In this document: one piece after another, positions 23,148-31,567 of the stretch
Layout of the letters: every line of letters starts with the position of its first letter
How positions within the stretch are numbered: the first letter of the stretch is position 1
Assembly: GCF_000718775.1 (NCBI RefSeq)
Contig: NZ_JOCB01000061.1
Span: 1 to 48,392 of the forward strand
Origin: Streptomyces sp. NRRL S-31
Lineage (GTDB): Bacteria; Actinomycetota; Actinomycetes; Streptomycetales; Streptomycetaceae
DNA: 48,392 nucleotides
Reading direction: 5' to 3'
Notes under the pieces: generated by a model
Database searches by the model: none
What the model was told of the DNA's origin: nothing
The model's input: only the letters and a program-made list of their open reading frames with translations
Made by a program: the position numbers and the translations under genes

Positions 23148-24224
23148 ATGATCAAAGTCGGGGTCGTCGGCGCCAGTGGCTGGGCCGGCGTGTCACATCT
23201 GCCCGCACTCGCCGGACTCGACGGGTTCGCGGTGACCGCGGTCGCGACGACCAACCAGGCCAGCGCCGACAAGGCGGCGGCGGCACACGGCGTACCGTTG
23301 GCCTTCACCGACGCCCGCACGCTCGCCGCCCACCCCGAGGTCGACCTGGTCGTGGTGTCGGTCAAGGCGGCCGAGCACGCCAAGGTGATCAGGGCCGCGC
23401 TGGAGGCGGGCAGACACGTGCTCTCCGAGTGGCCGCTGGGCGTGGACGCCGCCGAAGCGGACGACCTCGCCCGGGCGGCCGGCGCCGCCGGCGTCGTGCA
23501 CGCCGTGAACCTGCAGGGACACCAGTCCCCGGACGCCCGGTACGTCGCGGAGCTGATCGCCGACGGAGCCGTCGGCCGGCTCGAATCGGTCGCACTGGTC
23601 GCCGCGGGCGACCCGCTGGGCGGCCCCCGCATCGCGCCGGAACTGGCGTGGTCCACCGACCCGTCCCGCGGCACCACGCTCCTGACCGTCATGGCCGGCC
23701 ACTTCCTGGCCACCCTGGACCGGATGGCGGGCCGCCTGACCGAGGTCTCCGCGCGACTGCCAAGCCCCTACGACCACGTCGAAGTCACCGGAACCGGCCG
23801 TACGGTGCCCAACGGAGCGCCCGCGCAGGTGCTGCTCCACGGCATCCTGGAGAACGGCGCCACCGCGTCCGTCGCCGTGCACGGGGGCAGCGGCAGCCCG
23901 GACGGATTCCTCGTCAAGTTCGTCGGCTCCGAGGGCACCCTGACGGTGACTCCCACCCAGCCGGGCATGTACATGCACTGGACCGACTGGGACATCCGGG
24001 TCGACGGCGAGCGGGTGGCGGTGCCGGACGCCTACCGGACCGCTCCCTTCGACCCCGCCGCCGGACCGGTCGCCAACGTCGCGGCCGTCTACCAGGAGAT
24101 CGCCCGGTCGATAGCCGAAGGCCGCCCGCCCCACCCCGACTTCCACACCGCCGCGGCCCAGCACCGGGTACTCGCGGCCATCGAACGCGCCGCGCGGAGC
24201 GGCGCGGTGGAGCGGGTCGGCTGA
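23148..24224 (+). CDS. Gfo/Idh/MocA-family oxidoreductase
   Basis: The 358-aa protein starts with the NAD(P)-binding Rossmann motif (KVGVVGASGWAGVSHLPAL), has SEWPLG in place of the usual EKPL segment that carries the catalytic Lys, and ends with the family C-terminal sheet domain. The change of that lysine to tryptophan suggests either an altered mechanism or a non-catalytic role. GGGGGA lies before the ATG at 23148; an upstream in-frame ATG at 23127 overlaps the operator. The substrate is probably a sugar or polyol-like compound. Confidence 0.9.
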   Translation: MIKVGVVGASGWAGVSHLPALAGLDGFAVTAVATTNQASADKAAAAHGVPLAFTDARTLAAHPEVDLVVVSVKAAEHAKVIRAALEAGRHVLSEWPLGVDAAEADDLARAAGAAGVVHAVNLQGHQSPDARYVAELIADGAVGRLESVALVAAGDPLGGPRIAPELAWSTDPSRGTTLLTVMAGHFLATLDRMAGRLTEVSARLPSPYDHVEVTGTGRTVPNGAPAQVLLHGILENGATASVAVHGGSGSPDGFLVKFVGSEGTLTVTPTQPGMYMHWTDWDIRVDGERVAVPDAYRTAPFDPAAGPVANVAAVYQEIARSIAEGRPPHPDFHTAAAQHRVLAAIERAARSGAVERVG

Positions 24225-24387
24225 CGCGTCCGGCCGCCGGCGCCGGCCGCGTCCGGCGCCGACACCCGGCTGTGCCACCGCGCCGCGCCGCCGGCGAACG
24301 GACAACACGCGACCAGCCAGTGCCGCAGCCGCACGAGGAACTCCCGGACTCCGGGCCCTTGAGGGGGCTGTGTGGTGATCCTCCGTC

Positions 24388-24826
24388 ATGGGGAGACACA
24401 TGCGGGGACTGGCCCTGACCTTGGCCGCTGCGAGCGGCTGCACCAGCACGTCGAGCAACGAAGCGAAGTCGGCCGCCAGGCCGAGAAAACCGTGAGCGTG
24501 GCCAAGGCCACGAAGGACTGCAAGGACGTCATCGACGACTACGACACCACCGGTTGCGAGTCCCAGGACCGCGGTACCTGCTGGGACCAGATGCAGAAGG
24601 TCATCGAGCCCGCCCGGACACTGCGGAAGGCGATGAACGCCGACAAGGGCGTCGGCCCGGAATTCTGGAGCGGGGCATACGTCCAGATGGACAAGATGGA
24701 GAAGGGCGTAGCGGTCGGCGAGGACAAAGGTGCGACCGCCTTCTCGAAAAAGAAGCAGCGGCCCCGATCGCCGCCGCGGTGTACGTCCACTGCCCGGACC
24801 AGAAGGGCAAGCTGCCGGTCGGGTGA
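24388..24826 (+). pseudogene. Broken lipoprotein gene
   Basis: Three reading frames must be joined to give one protein. The first frame gives a lipoprotein signal (MRGLALTLAAASGC), and stops at 24490. The second frame carries the body, with CKDVIDDYD, CESQDRGTCWDQMQ and PEFWSGAYVQMDKME. The third frame gives EAAAPIAAAVYVHCPDQKGK and the stop. The shifts lie near AAAA (about 24485) and AAAAAG (about 24750). Either the gene is decayed or the base calls at these A-runs are wrong. Confidence 0.65.
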
Positions 24827-24997
24827 CGTCGGCCCCGTACTGCCCTTGCTCATGGCTTCCCAATCGGCGGAGGTCACGACCAAGGATTCCGTAGACGATA
24901 CAGTTGCGCAGTGGAATCACGCGGAATGGCCGGACCAGGCCGAGAATTCATAGTTTCCGCCGCGGCTGCCTGAGCCCCGGTGCTCCTGTTGGTGTGG

Positions 24998-25549
24998 TCA
25001 GGAAACGGGCCACCACTCTCGTTCGAGGATTCCGTGCACGACGGAATCTCGCCACTTTCCCGCCTTCATGACGTGCTCACGAATCAGCCCCTCCTCCACC
25101 ATGCCGACAGCCGTCATGGTCCTGGCAGAGCCAACGTTGAGTGGCGACCGTGCACCCCAGATGCGGTGAAGTCTCAGATCGTCAAAGCCGACGCTGAGGA
25201 GAAGCCGCACCATTTCTACGCCGTAGCCCACGCCCCATACATCGGGGCGCAGCGCGAAGCCTATGGTGGCTCCGCGCTGCTGATGAGGGTCGAGGGCCAG
25301 GCGACCGAACCCGATCAACTCGGTTCTATCCCGCTCTGTGACAGCGAGCGCGTACTCTGTGCGGGGCAGTTCAGCGGCTGCTGAGATGGACCGCGTCACC
25401 ATCCGCTGCACCTCCTCGCGGCTCCGTGGTTCGAAGCTCAGGTGCTCCGTTGCCTTGGGGCTTCCGTAGATGGCAAACACGCCGTCCACGTCGTCGGGGC
25501 CGAGTTCCCGCAGAGCCAGGCGCGCGCTTGAACGGTTGATCGGGTGCAT
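24998..25549 (-). CDS. GNAT acetyltransferase, RimJ/RimL type
   Basis: The 183-aa protein shows the RimJ-type pattern: RLALRELGPDDVDGVFAIY, then IGFALRPDVWGVGYGVEMVRLLL with the acetyl-CoA loop, RIWGARSPLNVGSARTM and WRDSVVHGILEREW. It may acetylate a protein N-terminus or a small molecule. It starts 10 bp after the stop of the upstream regulator gene and is probably cotranscribed with it. Confidence 0.88.
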   Translation of the reverse strand: MHPINRSSARLALRELGPDDVDGVFAIYGSPKATEHLSFEPRSREEVQRMVTRSISAAAELPRTEYALAVTERDRTELIGFGRLALDPHQQRGATIGFALRPDVWGVGYGVEMVRLLLSVGFDDLRLHRIWGARSPLNVGSARTMTAVGMVEEGLIREHVMKAGKWRDSVVHGILEREWWPVS

Positions 25550-25559
25550 GCCGCGGACT

Positions 25560-26906
25560 CTACCCGCGGGGCAGAGCCGGCCGAGCGCGCGGGAACGCCT
25601 CGATCTCCGCGCCCAGGTCCCTCGCGGCGACAGCCGTTCGCGCCGGGCTGCTCATCAGGGCGTGCCGGACCCTCATCGCAGACACGATGATGCCGTTGTT
25701 GCGGTGTGAGGCGGGAAGGTCCAGCACCGGGCGGATGGCTTCCGCGGCGCCCTCCACGTCTCCGTGGAAGAGGCGGATGAGCGAGAGGTCGCACTGAGAT
25801 CCCGCAAGGTCGCCGAAGGCCCAGTTCGGCGCGTCGGGGTCGCTGAAGCCCCTTACGGCCTGCTCCGCCTGCGCAACGAGCTGGGCATCCCCGTGGCGCA
25901 GGAGTGCCTCAGCCTCGACGGCGTAGTAGAGCTGCTTCTCCGGGGCGTAGGTGAACAGCCCACCCAACTGGTCGAGGTCGTCATGGACGACGCGCTCTCG
26001 GCGATCGGCTGCCTCCTGGTTGGCTGCACGCACGGTCTCCTCGTCGCCGAGCACCGCGGCTGCGCGCGCTTTGAGACCGAGCAGCCACAGGCCGACGGTC
26101 CCGCGCAGATCCACCGCCGTCTCGGCGCCCTTGTCGGCGTAGTGGTAAGCGTCCGCCGGCTTGTCCGCCCAGTAGGCGATCAGACTCTTCAGGCCGTCGG
26201 TGAGAGCGATGAGCCCGGGGTGCTCGGCGTCTCGGGCGCACGCTGCGGCGACCCGGGTCATGACCAAGGCCTGATGCGGCTCCTCCATGTCGTTGAAGCC
26301 CTTGGCCACCAGGAACGACAGCACCGCGGCCTTGACGTTCAGGTCGCGCAGCTGCGAGGGACGAACTCGGCCGCCCTCCAGCAGACGGAACGTCTGATTC
26401 TGGGTTTCCAGCAGGTCGGGCCATATGGCCGACAGGGATACGCGCGGGTATTCGGTGACGAGGCGCTGCACCTCGTCGTCAAGCAAGCCGAGCGTGTCTT
26501 CACCCACCCGCTCGCGATCGGCTCCCATGAGGAACTCTTTTGCGCGTTGCACTGCCATCGCGCCCGTCCTTTTCATCTCGCGTAGACCCACACCAGGGTC
26601 GGCATGGGGTGCGGCCGATGACATGTCAGCCATCGGCGCGCAGTGCGGCTCAGCGCCCTCGGGAACTTCCGTCCACAGCTCGTCGATGCTGTAGCCCAGC
26701 ATCTTTTCGATGACCGGACGAAAGGCACGCTGTGGTCGGCGACCCTCGTAGAGCCATCCTTCGACTGTCTTTGAGGCCGGCTCTACATCCTTGTGACCGA
26801 GGTGCCGGGCAACATCTCTGTACTCAGGAAGGAAGTCCTCCGGACTTCGTATGCCGCGCGTTCTGAGGACGTATCGGAAGAACAACACGGCAGCCTCCCA
26901 AGCCAT
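25560..26906 (-). CDS. Large helical regulator with TPR-like repeats
   Basis: The 448-aa protein begins with a compact domain (about 1-80) containing SKTVEGWLYEGRRPQRAFRPVIEKMLGYSIDELW, in the manner of divergent XRE-type HTH domains of streptomycete regulators. The rest is helical with TPR-like spacing. Such proteins often sit in accessory islands and control neighbouring genes. A palindrome (GTAGA-N3-TCTAC) 27 bp upstream of the start may be its operator. Codon use is less GC-extreme than in the core genes. Confidence 0.75.
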   Translation of the reverse strand: MAWEAAVLFFRYVLRTRGIRSPEDFLPEYRDVARHLGHKDVEPASKTVEGWLYEGRRPQRAFRPVIEKMLGYSIDELWTEVPEGAEPHCAPMADMSSAAPHADPGVGLREMKRTGAMAVQRAKEFLMGADRERVGEDTLGLLDDEVQRLVTEYPRVSLSAIWPDLLETQNQTFRLLEGGRVRPSQLRDLNVKAAVLSFLVAKGFNDMEEPHQALVMTRVAAACARDAEHPGLIALTDGLKSLIAYWADKPADAYHYADKGAETAVDLRGTVGLWLLGLKARAAAVLGDEETVRAANQEAADRRERVVHDDLDQLGGLFTYAPEKQLYYAVEAEALLRHGDAQLVAQAEQAVRGFSDPDAPNWAFGDLAGSQCDLSLIRLFHGDVEGAAEAIRPVLDLPASHRNNGIIVSAMRVRHALMSSPARTAVAARDLGAEIEAFPRARPALPRG

Positions 26907-26932
26907 CTGCCTTGCACTTGAATGCTCCGACA

Positions 26933-26945
26933 GTAGAACGTCTAC
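26933..26945. promoter_or_regulatory. Palindrome upstream of the TPR regulator
   Basis: GTAGAACGTCTAC has 5-bp inverted arms and lies 27 bp from the regulator start codon. It is a candidate autoregulatory site. Confidence 0.4.
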
Positions 26946-27134
26946 CCGCCATTCTGCCCCGGTTGAACGGTACTTGAGGCATCCGAGGTTAGTCCGGGGA
27001 AGATCCGAGGGAACCCCTCAACTTGCCCGTCAAACCCGAGGTCGGTCTGGGGGTAGATCCGTCTGCGCGTGGTTGCAACGCTCGTCTCAGACCTAGCTGA
27101 GAGTGCACGACTGAGCACACACACAGGAGTTCCC

Positions 27135-27734
27135 GTGAAACCGCCACCCACAACCTCGCGCCCCGAGAGCGGCGTCGCCTCCGGGTCAGCGGCGCTGGCG
27201 CAGTGGCTGCCCGGGACACCGGGACAGCGTCGTCAGGCCGCGCAGACCTGTCTGCTGCGATCGGCTGCCGACCCGGGGAAGGCAGCCGGGGAGTGGAGGA
27301 GCTGGGGCTTTGCGCTGTTGACTGCCGGCGTCACCTGGGACGCCGTCCGGGCCGACTACGACGTGCTCCACCCGGCCTTCGACCGCAGCACGGACCGCGA
27401 CCGGCTGGCCGAGCGAGTAGACGAACTGGACCTGGTTGGGCCGGTGTTCTGCGACCCCTACCGGCCTTGTGCCTACTTCCTCGTGCCCCCGGGCACCGAC
27501 GAGTGGTGGCCCGAGGCCAAGACCCTGACCGTGGAATGTCTGGGAGGCACCCGGACGTGCATCCGCTGGGTGGGTGTCCCGGTACTGGATCGCCTCGCAC
27601 CGCCGAGCTACTTCTGGCTCGTGCCGCCGGACTGTGCCGCCCGCCAGTACGTGGACCCGAAGCATCTGCACAAGGTGCTGCGCGCCGCCCAGAGCAGCGA
27701 GCTGGTGCAGCAGATGGCCGAGGGGGTCCGATGA
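27135..27734 (+). CDS. Conserved streptomycete protein, unknown function
   Basis: The product has 199 aa from the GTG at 27135 (AGGAG upstream). It includes WGFALLTAGVTWDAVRADYDVL, VFCDPYRPCAYFLVPPGTDEWWP and ECLGGTRTCIRWVGVP. I recognise this pattern as recurrent in streptomycete accessory regions beside HATPase genes, but no function is known to me. Its stop overlaps the next start (ATGA). It is divergent from the TPR regulator, which may control this set. Confidence 0.75.
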   Translation: MKPPPTTSRPESGVASGSAALAQWLPGTPGQRRQAAQTCLLRSAADPGKAAGEWRSWGFALLTAGVTWDAVRADYDVLHPAFDRSTDRDRLAERVDELDLVGPVFCDPYRPCAYFLVPPGTDEWWPEAKTLTVECLGGTRTCIRWVGVPVLDRLAPPSYFWLVPPDCAARQYVDPKHLHKVLRAAQSSELVQQMAEGVR

Positions 27735-28147
27735 CGGCCGCGATGGCGCGGTGGGACCGCGGAGTCGAGCGGTGGGCGCCGCCTCTGGCCGCCGCCGACC
27801 TGGCGCGCATCGTGGAGCGGATGCGGGGGTGGCAGCCTTTCGACGCAGACGCCCTTCTGGACGACACGGGCGATGCTCTGGACGCTGTCGTACCGGCCGA
27901 CGGGGCAGCGCTCGCCTGGCGCCTGCTGGGGCATCTGGAGAGGCTGGAGACGATCGCGGTCGCCAACCGGGCGCGGGACGAGGATGTCGCCACGGCCGTG
28001 CTCCTCGCCCAGGCCGGCGTCCTTCGGTCCCAGGCGCTGGACGCCGACCGGGCGGGGTCGGTGGGCTGGCTACGCCGTATGGGCTGGACGGTCCTGCTGC
28101 TGCACGAGCAGCTCGTCGCCGCCGGATGCGTGCGGGAGGCAGCGTGA
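27731..28147 (+). CDS. DUF6415-like helical protein
   Basis: The 138-aa protein is all-helical: DLARIVERMRGWQPFDADALLDD, a middle LERLETIAVANRARDED and a LHEQLVAAGC end, like the short DUF6415 proteins of streptomycetes. It starts in an ATGA overlap with the upstream gene and ends in a GTGA overlap with the HATPase gene, so the three are made together. Confidence 0.65.
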   Translation: MTAAMARWDRGVERWAPPLAAADLARIVERMRGWQPFDADALLDDTGDALDAVVPADGAALAWRLLGHLERLETIAVANRARDEDVATAVLLAQAGVLRSQALDADRAGSVGWLRRMGWTVLLLHEQLVAAGCVREAA

Positions 28148-28635
28148 CCGCGTCGTCCATGGTGCTGGAGCCCTGCCGCCTCGACGATCCCCCGGCGCAC
28201 GGTGCTGTCCTCGTCAGCCGGATCGTGGAACTCCACGGAGACCAGAGCACCATCCAGAGTTCCATCCGGCTGGCCCGCCTCTTCATACGGACCACCGCGA
28301 CCGCGCTGTGCTGGCCCGGTGATGTCCTGTGGGCCGTCGAGGTCGGCGCCCGCCTCGTGAGCAACGGGCTGCGGCACGGCATGCCGGCCTGGACTCCGAG
28401 GAGCGAGCGGCGGCTGGTGCTGTCCGTCGCGGTGACGGACACCGACGCACTCGTCATCGACGTGTCCGACATGAACCCGCTCTTCCCCGACTTCCCCGCC
28501 GCCGCACGCGGAGAGAAGGGCCGCGGTCTCCAGCAAGTCGCCCTTCTAGGAGCCCGGGTCGAGTGGTTCCTGCCCCACGTCGGCGTCGGCAAGACCGTCC
28601 GGGCCGTCATGCCCCTCCACCCGCACCACCTCTGA
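28144..28635 (+). CDS. HATPase (anti-sigma-factor-like) protein
   Basis: The 163-aa protein carries the GHKL ATPase motifs: N-box EVGARLVSNGLRHG (Asn74), G1-type VIDVSDMNP and G2 GRGLQQVALLG. It lacks a histidine phosphotransfer domain, so it is of the RsbW/SpoIIAB type that phosphorylates STAS proteins or binds a sigma factor. It could serve the STAS proteins at 7717 and 11090, but there is no local evidence for that. The GTG start overlaps the upstream stop. Confidence 0.85.
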   Translation: MTASSMVLEPCRLDDPPAHGAVLVSRIVELHGDQSTIQSSIRLARLFIRTTATALCWPGDVLWAVEVGARLVSNGLRHGMPAWTPRSERRLVLSVAVTDTDALVIDVSDMNPLFPDFPAAARGEKGRGLQQVALLGARVEWFLPHVGVGKTVRAVMPLHPHHL

Positions 28636-28673
28636 CACCGCTCAGCCCACCCCCGACCGAGGAAGAGACTGCC

Positions 28674-29354
28674 GTGTGCACCGCCACCGAGCCGCGCCTG
28701 GCCCCCTACGTCACCTTGCGTGACCGCGAGAAGATTGCTGCGGGCACGCTCGCCATGGACCTCGCCGCCCCCGGCCGGCCCCGGCTCTACTACCGAGACG
28801 AGCACCCCGCCGACCGGGACAACCGCGCCGTGCTGTGGGTTCGCTACTCCCAGAGGCAGCGCGACCCGCACGGCACGCCCACCGGCCGGCCACGCCCGCA
28901 CCTCCTGCATCCTCTGCGGCAGCGCGAGACGATGTTCGGCCTGAAGTGCGCGGTCTGCCTGGCCCCGGCCCGCACGCCGCTGGGATGGATCTTCCTGAAG
29001 GGTCCCGACGAGCTGTGGTCCCAGGACGACCTGGTGCTCACCGCGCATCCGCCCGTGTGCCCTGAGCACGTGCAGGAGGCGGCGCACGCCTTCCCGCACC
29101 TGAAAGGCCGCCCGCTGGTGTACCTCAGCGCAAGCGCGCCGTCGTACGGCGTCCACGGCACGGTGTGCGAGGTCGACCGTAGCCCCGAGCACGAACTGCG
29201 CTTCGAGGACACGACCCGACTCCTGCCATACGGCCACCCCCGCCTGCCCACGTTCCTGGCAGGACAGATGGTCCGGCAGTTGGCGGACTTCGAGGTCATC
29301 ACCGTCAGGGACCTGATGAGCATCCTGCGCTCGGCCGCGGTGATCGCCGCCTGA
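28674..29354 (+). CDS. Conserved protein with Cys motifs, unknown function
   Basis: The 226-aa product from the GTG at 28674 (GAGGAAGAG upstream) has LKCAVCLAPARTPLGW and PPVCPEHV, which together could bind a zinc. This family recurs in streptomycete accessory regions next to HATPase genes. It is 38 bp after the HATPase gene and probably in the same transcript. Function is not known to me. Confidence 0.7.
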   Translation: MCTATEPRLAPYVTLRDREKIAAGTLAMDLAAPGRPRLYYRDEHPADRDNRAVLWVRYSQRQRDPHGTPTGRPRPHLLHPLRQRETMFGLKCAVCLAPARTPLGWIFLKGPDELWSQDDLVLTAHPPVCPEHVQEAAHAFPHLKGRPLVYLSASAPSYGVHGTVCEVDRSPEHELRFEDTTRLLPYGHPRLPTFLAGQMVRQLADFEVITVRDLMSILRSAAVIAA

Positions 29355-29356
29355 CT

Positions 29357-29397
29357 CCTGCTCGGTGGCCGTGTTCGAGGCCGCGCTACCGAGCAGG
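29357..29397. terminator. Hairpin 1 of a four-hairpin cluster
   Basis: A 10-bp perfect stem CCTGCTCGGT/ACCGAGCAGG with a 21-nt loop begins two bases after the stop of the Cys-motif gene. Confidence 0.55.
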
Positions 29398-29447
29398 TCC
29401 CACTCCCGGCGCGGGGCAAGCCCGATCCGAAATTCCCCCCGGGTCGA

Positions 29448-29462
29448 GCCCCGCGTCGGGGC
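29448..29462. other. Hairpin 2 of a four-hairpin cluster
   Basis: GCCCCG-CGT-CGGGGC forms a 6-bp stem with a 3-nt loop. Confidence 0.5.
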
Positions 29463-29468
29463 CCACAC

Positions 29469-29494
29469 CCCCTGCCGCCCCGGCGCGGCAGGGG
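29469..29494. terminator. Hairpin 3 of a four-hairpin cluster
   Basis: A 10-bp perfect stem with a 6-nt loop (29469-29478 with 29485-29494). Confidence 0.6.
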
Positions 29495-29502
29495 CATCAA
29501 CT

Positions 29503-29540
29503 CCCGGTGCCAGCCCACCCCCTTCCGGGCTGGCACCGGG
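29503..29540. terminator. Hairpin 4 of a four-hairpin cluster
   Basis: A 14-bp perfect stem with a 10-nt loop (29503-29516 with 29527-29540), ending 24 bp before the next start codon. This is the strongest structure in the cluster. Confidence 0.65.
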
Positions 29541-29564
29541 CCCCTCACCACGAAAGGCCACCGG

Positions 29565-30032
29565 ATGAAAGCCTCCACCGCCGTCCTCGTCGTCGCGGCC
29601 GTCGGAGCCATCGGCATCTACCAGCGAGCCCGGCACGGGAAGCAGGCGCTGACGCTTCAGGCCGCCGTCCTGCACCAGGCGCTCTGCCGGGACGAGGCGG
29701 CCAACCCGGCGCTGTACGCCGACCACGAGCAGGGCGACAACCCGGAGGTCACCAAGGAGTCTCGGATGGCTCACGCCAACGCGTGGATCTCCCTGCTGAG
29801 CGTCCAATTCAGGGCCGGTCTGCTCGACCAGCCGGCGCTGCGGAGGCAGGCGCTCGCGCTGATGTGGCTCGACCCCGTCCGCGACTACTGGGCCGAGCAC
29901 GGCGGCCACCGTGAGGACGTCGCCAACGACTTCGTCGACGAGACGTTCAACCAGGCGATGGAGGGCGCGTACCTCGTGCGCATCCACAAGGACTCCGCCC
30001 CGACGACGTCAGCCCTCGTCGGCTCCGAGTGA
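29565..30032 (+). CDS. DUF6082-like membrane-anchored protein
   Basis: The 155-aa protein has one N-terminal membrane segment (STAVLVVAAVGAIGIYQRAR) followed by a helical body with LHQALCRDEAANPALY, ANAWISLLSVQFRAG and WLDPVRDYWAEH. This is the plan of DUF6082 proteins, common in actinomycetes with unknown role. It is preceded by a four-hairpin region, so it may be expressed separately from the upstream genes. Confidence 0.7.
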   Translation: MKASTAVLVVAAVGAIGIYQRARHGKQALTLQAAVLHQALCRDEAANPALYADHEQGDNPEVTKESRMAHANAWISLLSVQFRAGLLDQPALRRQALALMWLDPVRDYWAEHGGHREDVANDFVDETFNQAMEGAYLVRIHKDSAPTTSALVGSE

Positions 30033-30038
30033 CGGCTG

Positions 30039-30075
30039 CCCGCTCGGCGGGCCGGCAACCGCCCCACCGAGCGGG
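30039..30075. terminator. Hairpin after the DUF6082-like gene
   Basis: A 9-bp perfect stem CCCGCTCGG/CCGAGCGGG with a 19-nt loop starts six bases after the stop codon. Confidence 0.55.
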
Positions 30076-30172
30076 AGAGCGGGCGCCGGCCCGTTCACTG
30101 CCTGCCCCTCAGCACGCCTGCGCGAGTGCCGTAGGCACCCACCGATACCAGCGATAGGAAAATCGTCCACAA

Positions 30173-31036
30173 ATGCAGTACATCGTCCACCAGGAAGCCG
30201 GTTCCGTTCACGCGGCGCTCGGGCAGCGCCTGGAACGGATCGTCGCCGAGACCGCTCCGCTGGTCACGGCCGTGACAGGTCTTCCGCTGCCGGAGCCCGT
30301 GGTCATCCGCACCATGAAGGTCCGCGACTGGAGGCGTGCGCACCGACGCAGCTCGAAGCAGCACCTGGTGGAGGAGGCCCTGCGCCTCGGCGTGACGTCA
30401 CGGACCGAAGCCCAGGTGATCCGCCGTGCCAGGTCCATCAGGCGGCGACTCTTCTGGCCGGCGATGCTCGGCGAATCCGTGGCGTTCGAGGCAGGACATC
30501 CCGAGGTGATCATCCTGCCCGAGGCGCTTCAGCACGCGGGCCGGCTCGACGACGGCCCGGTCCTGCACAAGTTGCTCGGGCACGAGATGACGCACCTGGC
30601 CCAGTACGCGGCCAGCGGGGGCGCGATATGGGAGGCGCAGGACACGTACTTCCCGGACGTGCGGGGCACTGCGGACCGGGACTACGGCTACCTGGTCGAA
30701 GGCCACGCCTACTGGGCGGACCGGCAGATCACCGCCAGACTCTTCGGGGAGCCGGTGTCGACTGATGTACCCAGCCCGACCGCCTCCGCACGCTACCTCA
30801 AGCTGTTCAACAGCCCGCTGCGCACAAGGGTCGTGGAACGCCAGCGGCGGGCCACCGACAACGTGGCCGAGATCATCACCGGCTTCGGTCTCGACACGTT
30901 CAATCTGGTCTGGACCAGATCCGAGCTGGTACCGCGGACCTCCGACACCATCACACCCGAGGCGTGGAAACGACGCTTCGACCCCCGCGACGAACAGGAA
31001 ACGTCCTCCCAGCAGCCCCGTGCGGAGAAGGCGTGA
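30173..31036 (+). CDS. Zinc metallopeptidase (HExxH zincin)
   Basis: The 287-aa protein has HEMTH (H137, E138, H141) and a downstream VEGHAYWAD whose Glu176 could be the third zinc ligand, as in gluzincins. There is no signal peptide, so it acts in the cytoplasm. The rest is helical and basic at the N-terminal half. Its stop and the next start share GTGA, which ties it to a DNA-binding regulator; this is the relation seen in ImmA-type metallopeptidases that cleave a repressor, though sequence similarity to ImmA is not evident. Confidence 0.8.
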   Translation: MQYIVHQEAGSVHAALGQRLERIVAETAPLVTAVTGLPLPEPVVIRTMKVRDWRRAHRRSSKQHLVEEALRLGVTSRTEAQVIRRARSIRRRLFWPAMLGESVAFEAGHPEVIILPEALQHAGRLDDGPVLHKLLGHEMTHLAQYAASGGAIWEAQDTYFPDVRGTADRDYGYLVEGHAYWADRQITARLFGEPVSTDVPSPTASARYLKLFNSPLRTRVVERQRRATDNVAEIITGFGLDTFNLVWTRSELVPRTSDTITPEAWKRRFDPRDEQETSSQQPRAEKA

Positions 31037-31551
31037 ACACCCCCTCGAGCGCTGAACCTCTTTCCGGCATCATGAAGCGCGCCCTCGAGTACCTGGCCGA
31101 GGGACACGGTCGAGAGGCCACAGCCTGGAAGCTGGGTGTCTCCCGGCGGACGTTCTACCGCGAGGCAGACGAAGCTTGCCGACAACTGGGCGTGCGGGGC
31201 CTCAACTTCGCCGCGCTTCTGAACCGCGCGATCAGCAAGAAGCTGATCACCGTGGCGCCGCGGGACCATGTCACCCTCACCAAACTCCAGGACGAGATCC
31301 TGCACCTGATAGCCGCGGGGTACCACACCCCTGAGATCGCCAAGCTCTGCGGTATGTCCCCCAGCGGGGCTAAATATCACGTCACACGGATCGCTAGGGC
31401 CCTGAAGGCAACCAACCGGCTCCATGCGGTGGCGCTGGGCTGGCAGTGCGGCATCCTCAGCCGAGATGTCTCCGACGCGAGCCAGACCAACTCGCGCTCC
31501 ACCATCGACGAACCGACACAACGAGCACGCGCCCTCCGCGAGACCGCGTAG
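31033..31551 (+). CDS. Two-HTH regulator coupled to the metallopeptidase
   Basis: The 172-aa product carries two HTH-like units: GHGREATAWKLGVSRRTFYRE near residues 24-43 and a LuxR-like unit LQDEILHLIAAGYHTPEIAKLCGMSPSGAKYHVTRIAR near 90-127. No receiver or ligand domain is present. It likely binds DNA as a dimer. The GTG start overlaps the metallopeptidase stop, and the level of the two products is thus linked. Confidence 0.78.
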   Translation: MNTPSSAEPLSGIMKRALEYLAEGHGREATAWKLGVSRRTFYREADEACRQLGVRGLNFAALLNRAISKKLITVAPRDHVTLTKLQDEILHLIAAGYHTPEIAKLCGMSPSGAKYHVTRIARALKATNRLHAVALGWQCGILSRDVSDASQTNSRSTIDEPTQRARALRETA

Positions 31552-31567
31552 GCGCGTCCCACAGTCC

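Noticed and set aside
27186..29987. A 933-codon open frame on the minus strand
   Set aside because: It is antisense to five coupled plus-strand genes with recognisable motifs; its translation is low-complexity Arg/Gly/Val as expected from GC-rich shadow frames.
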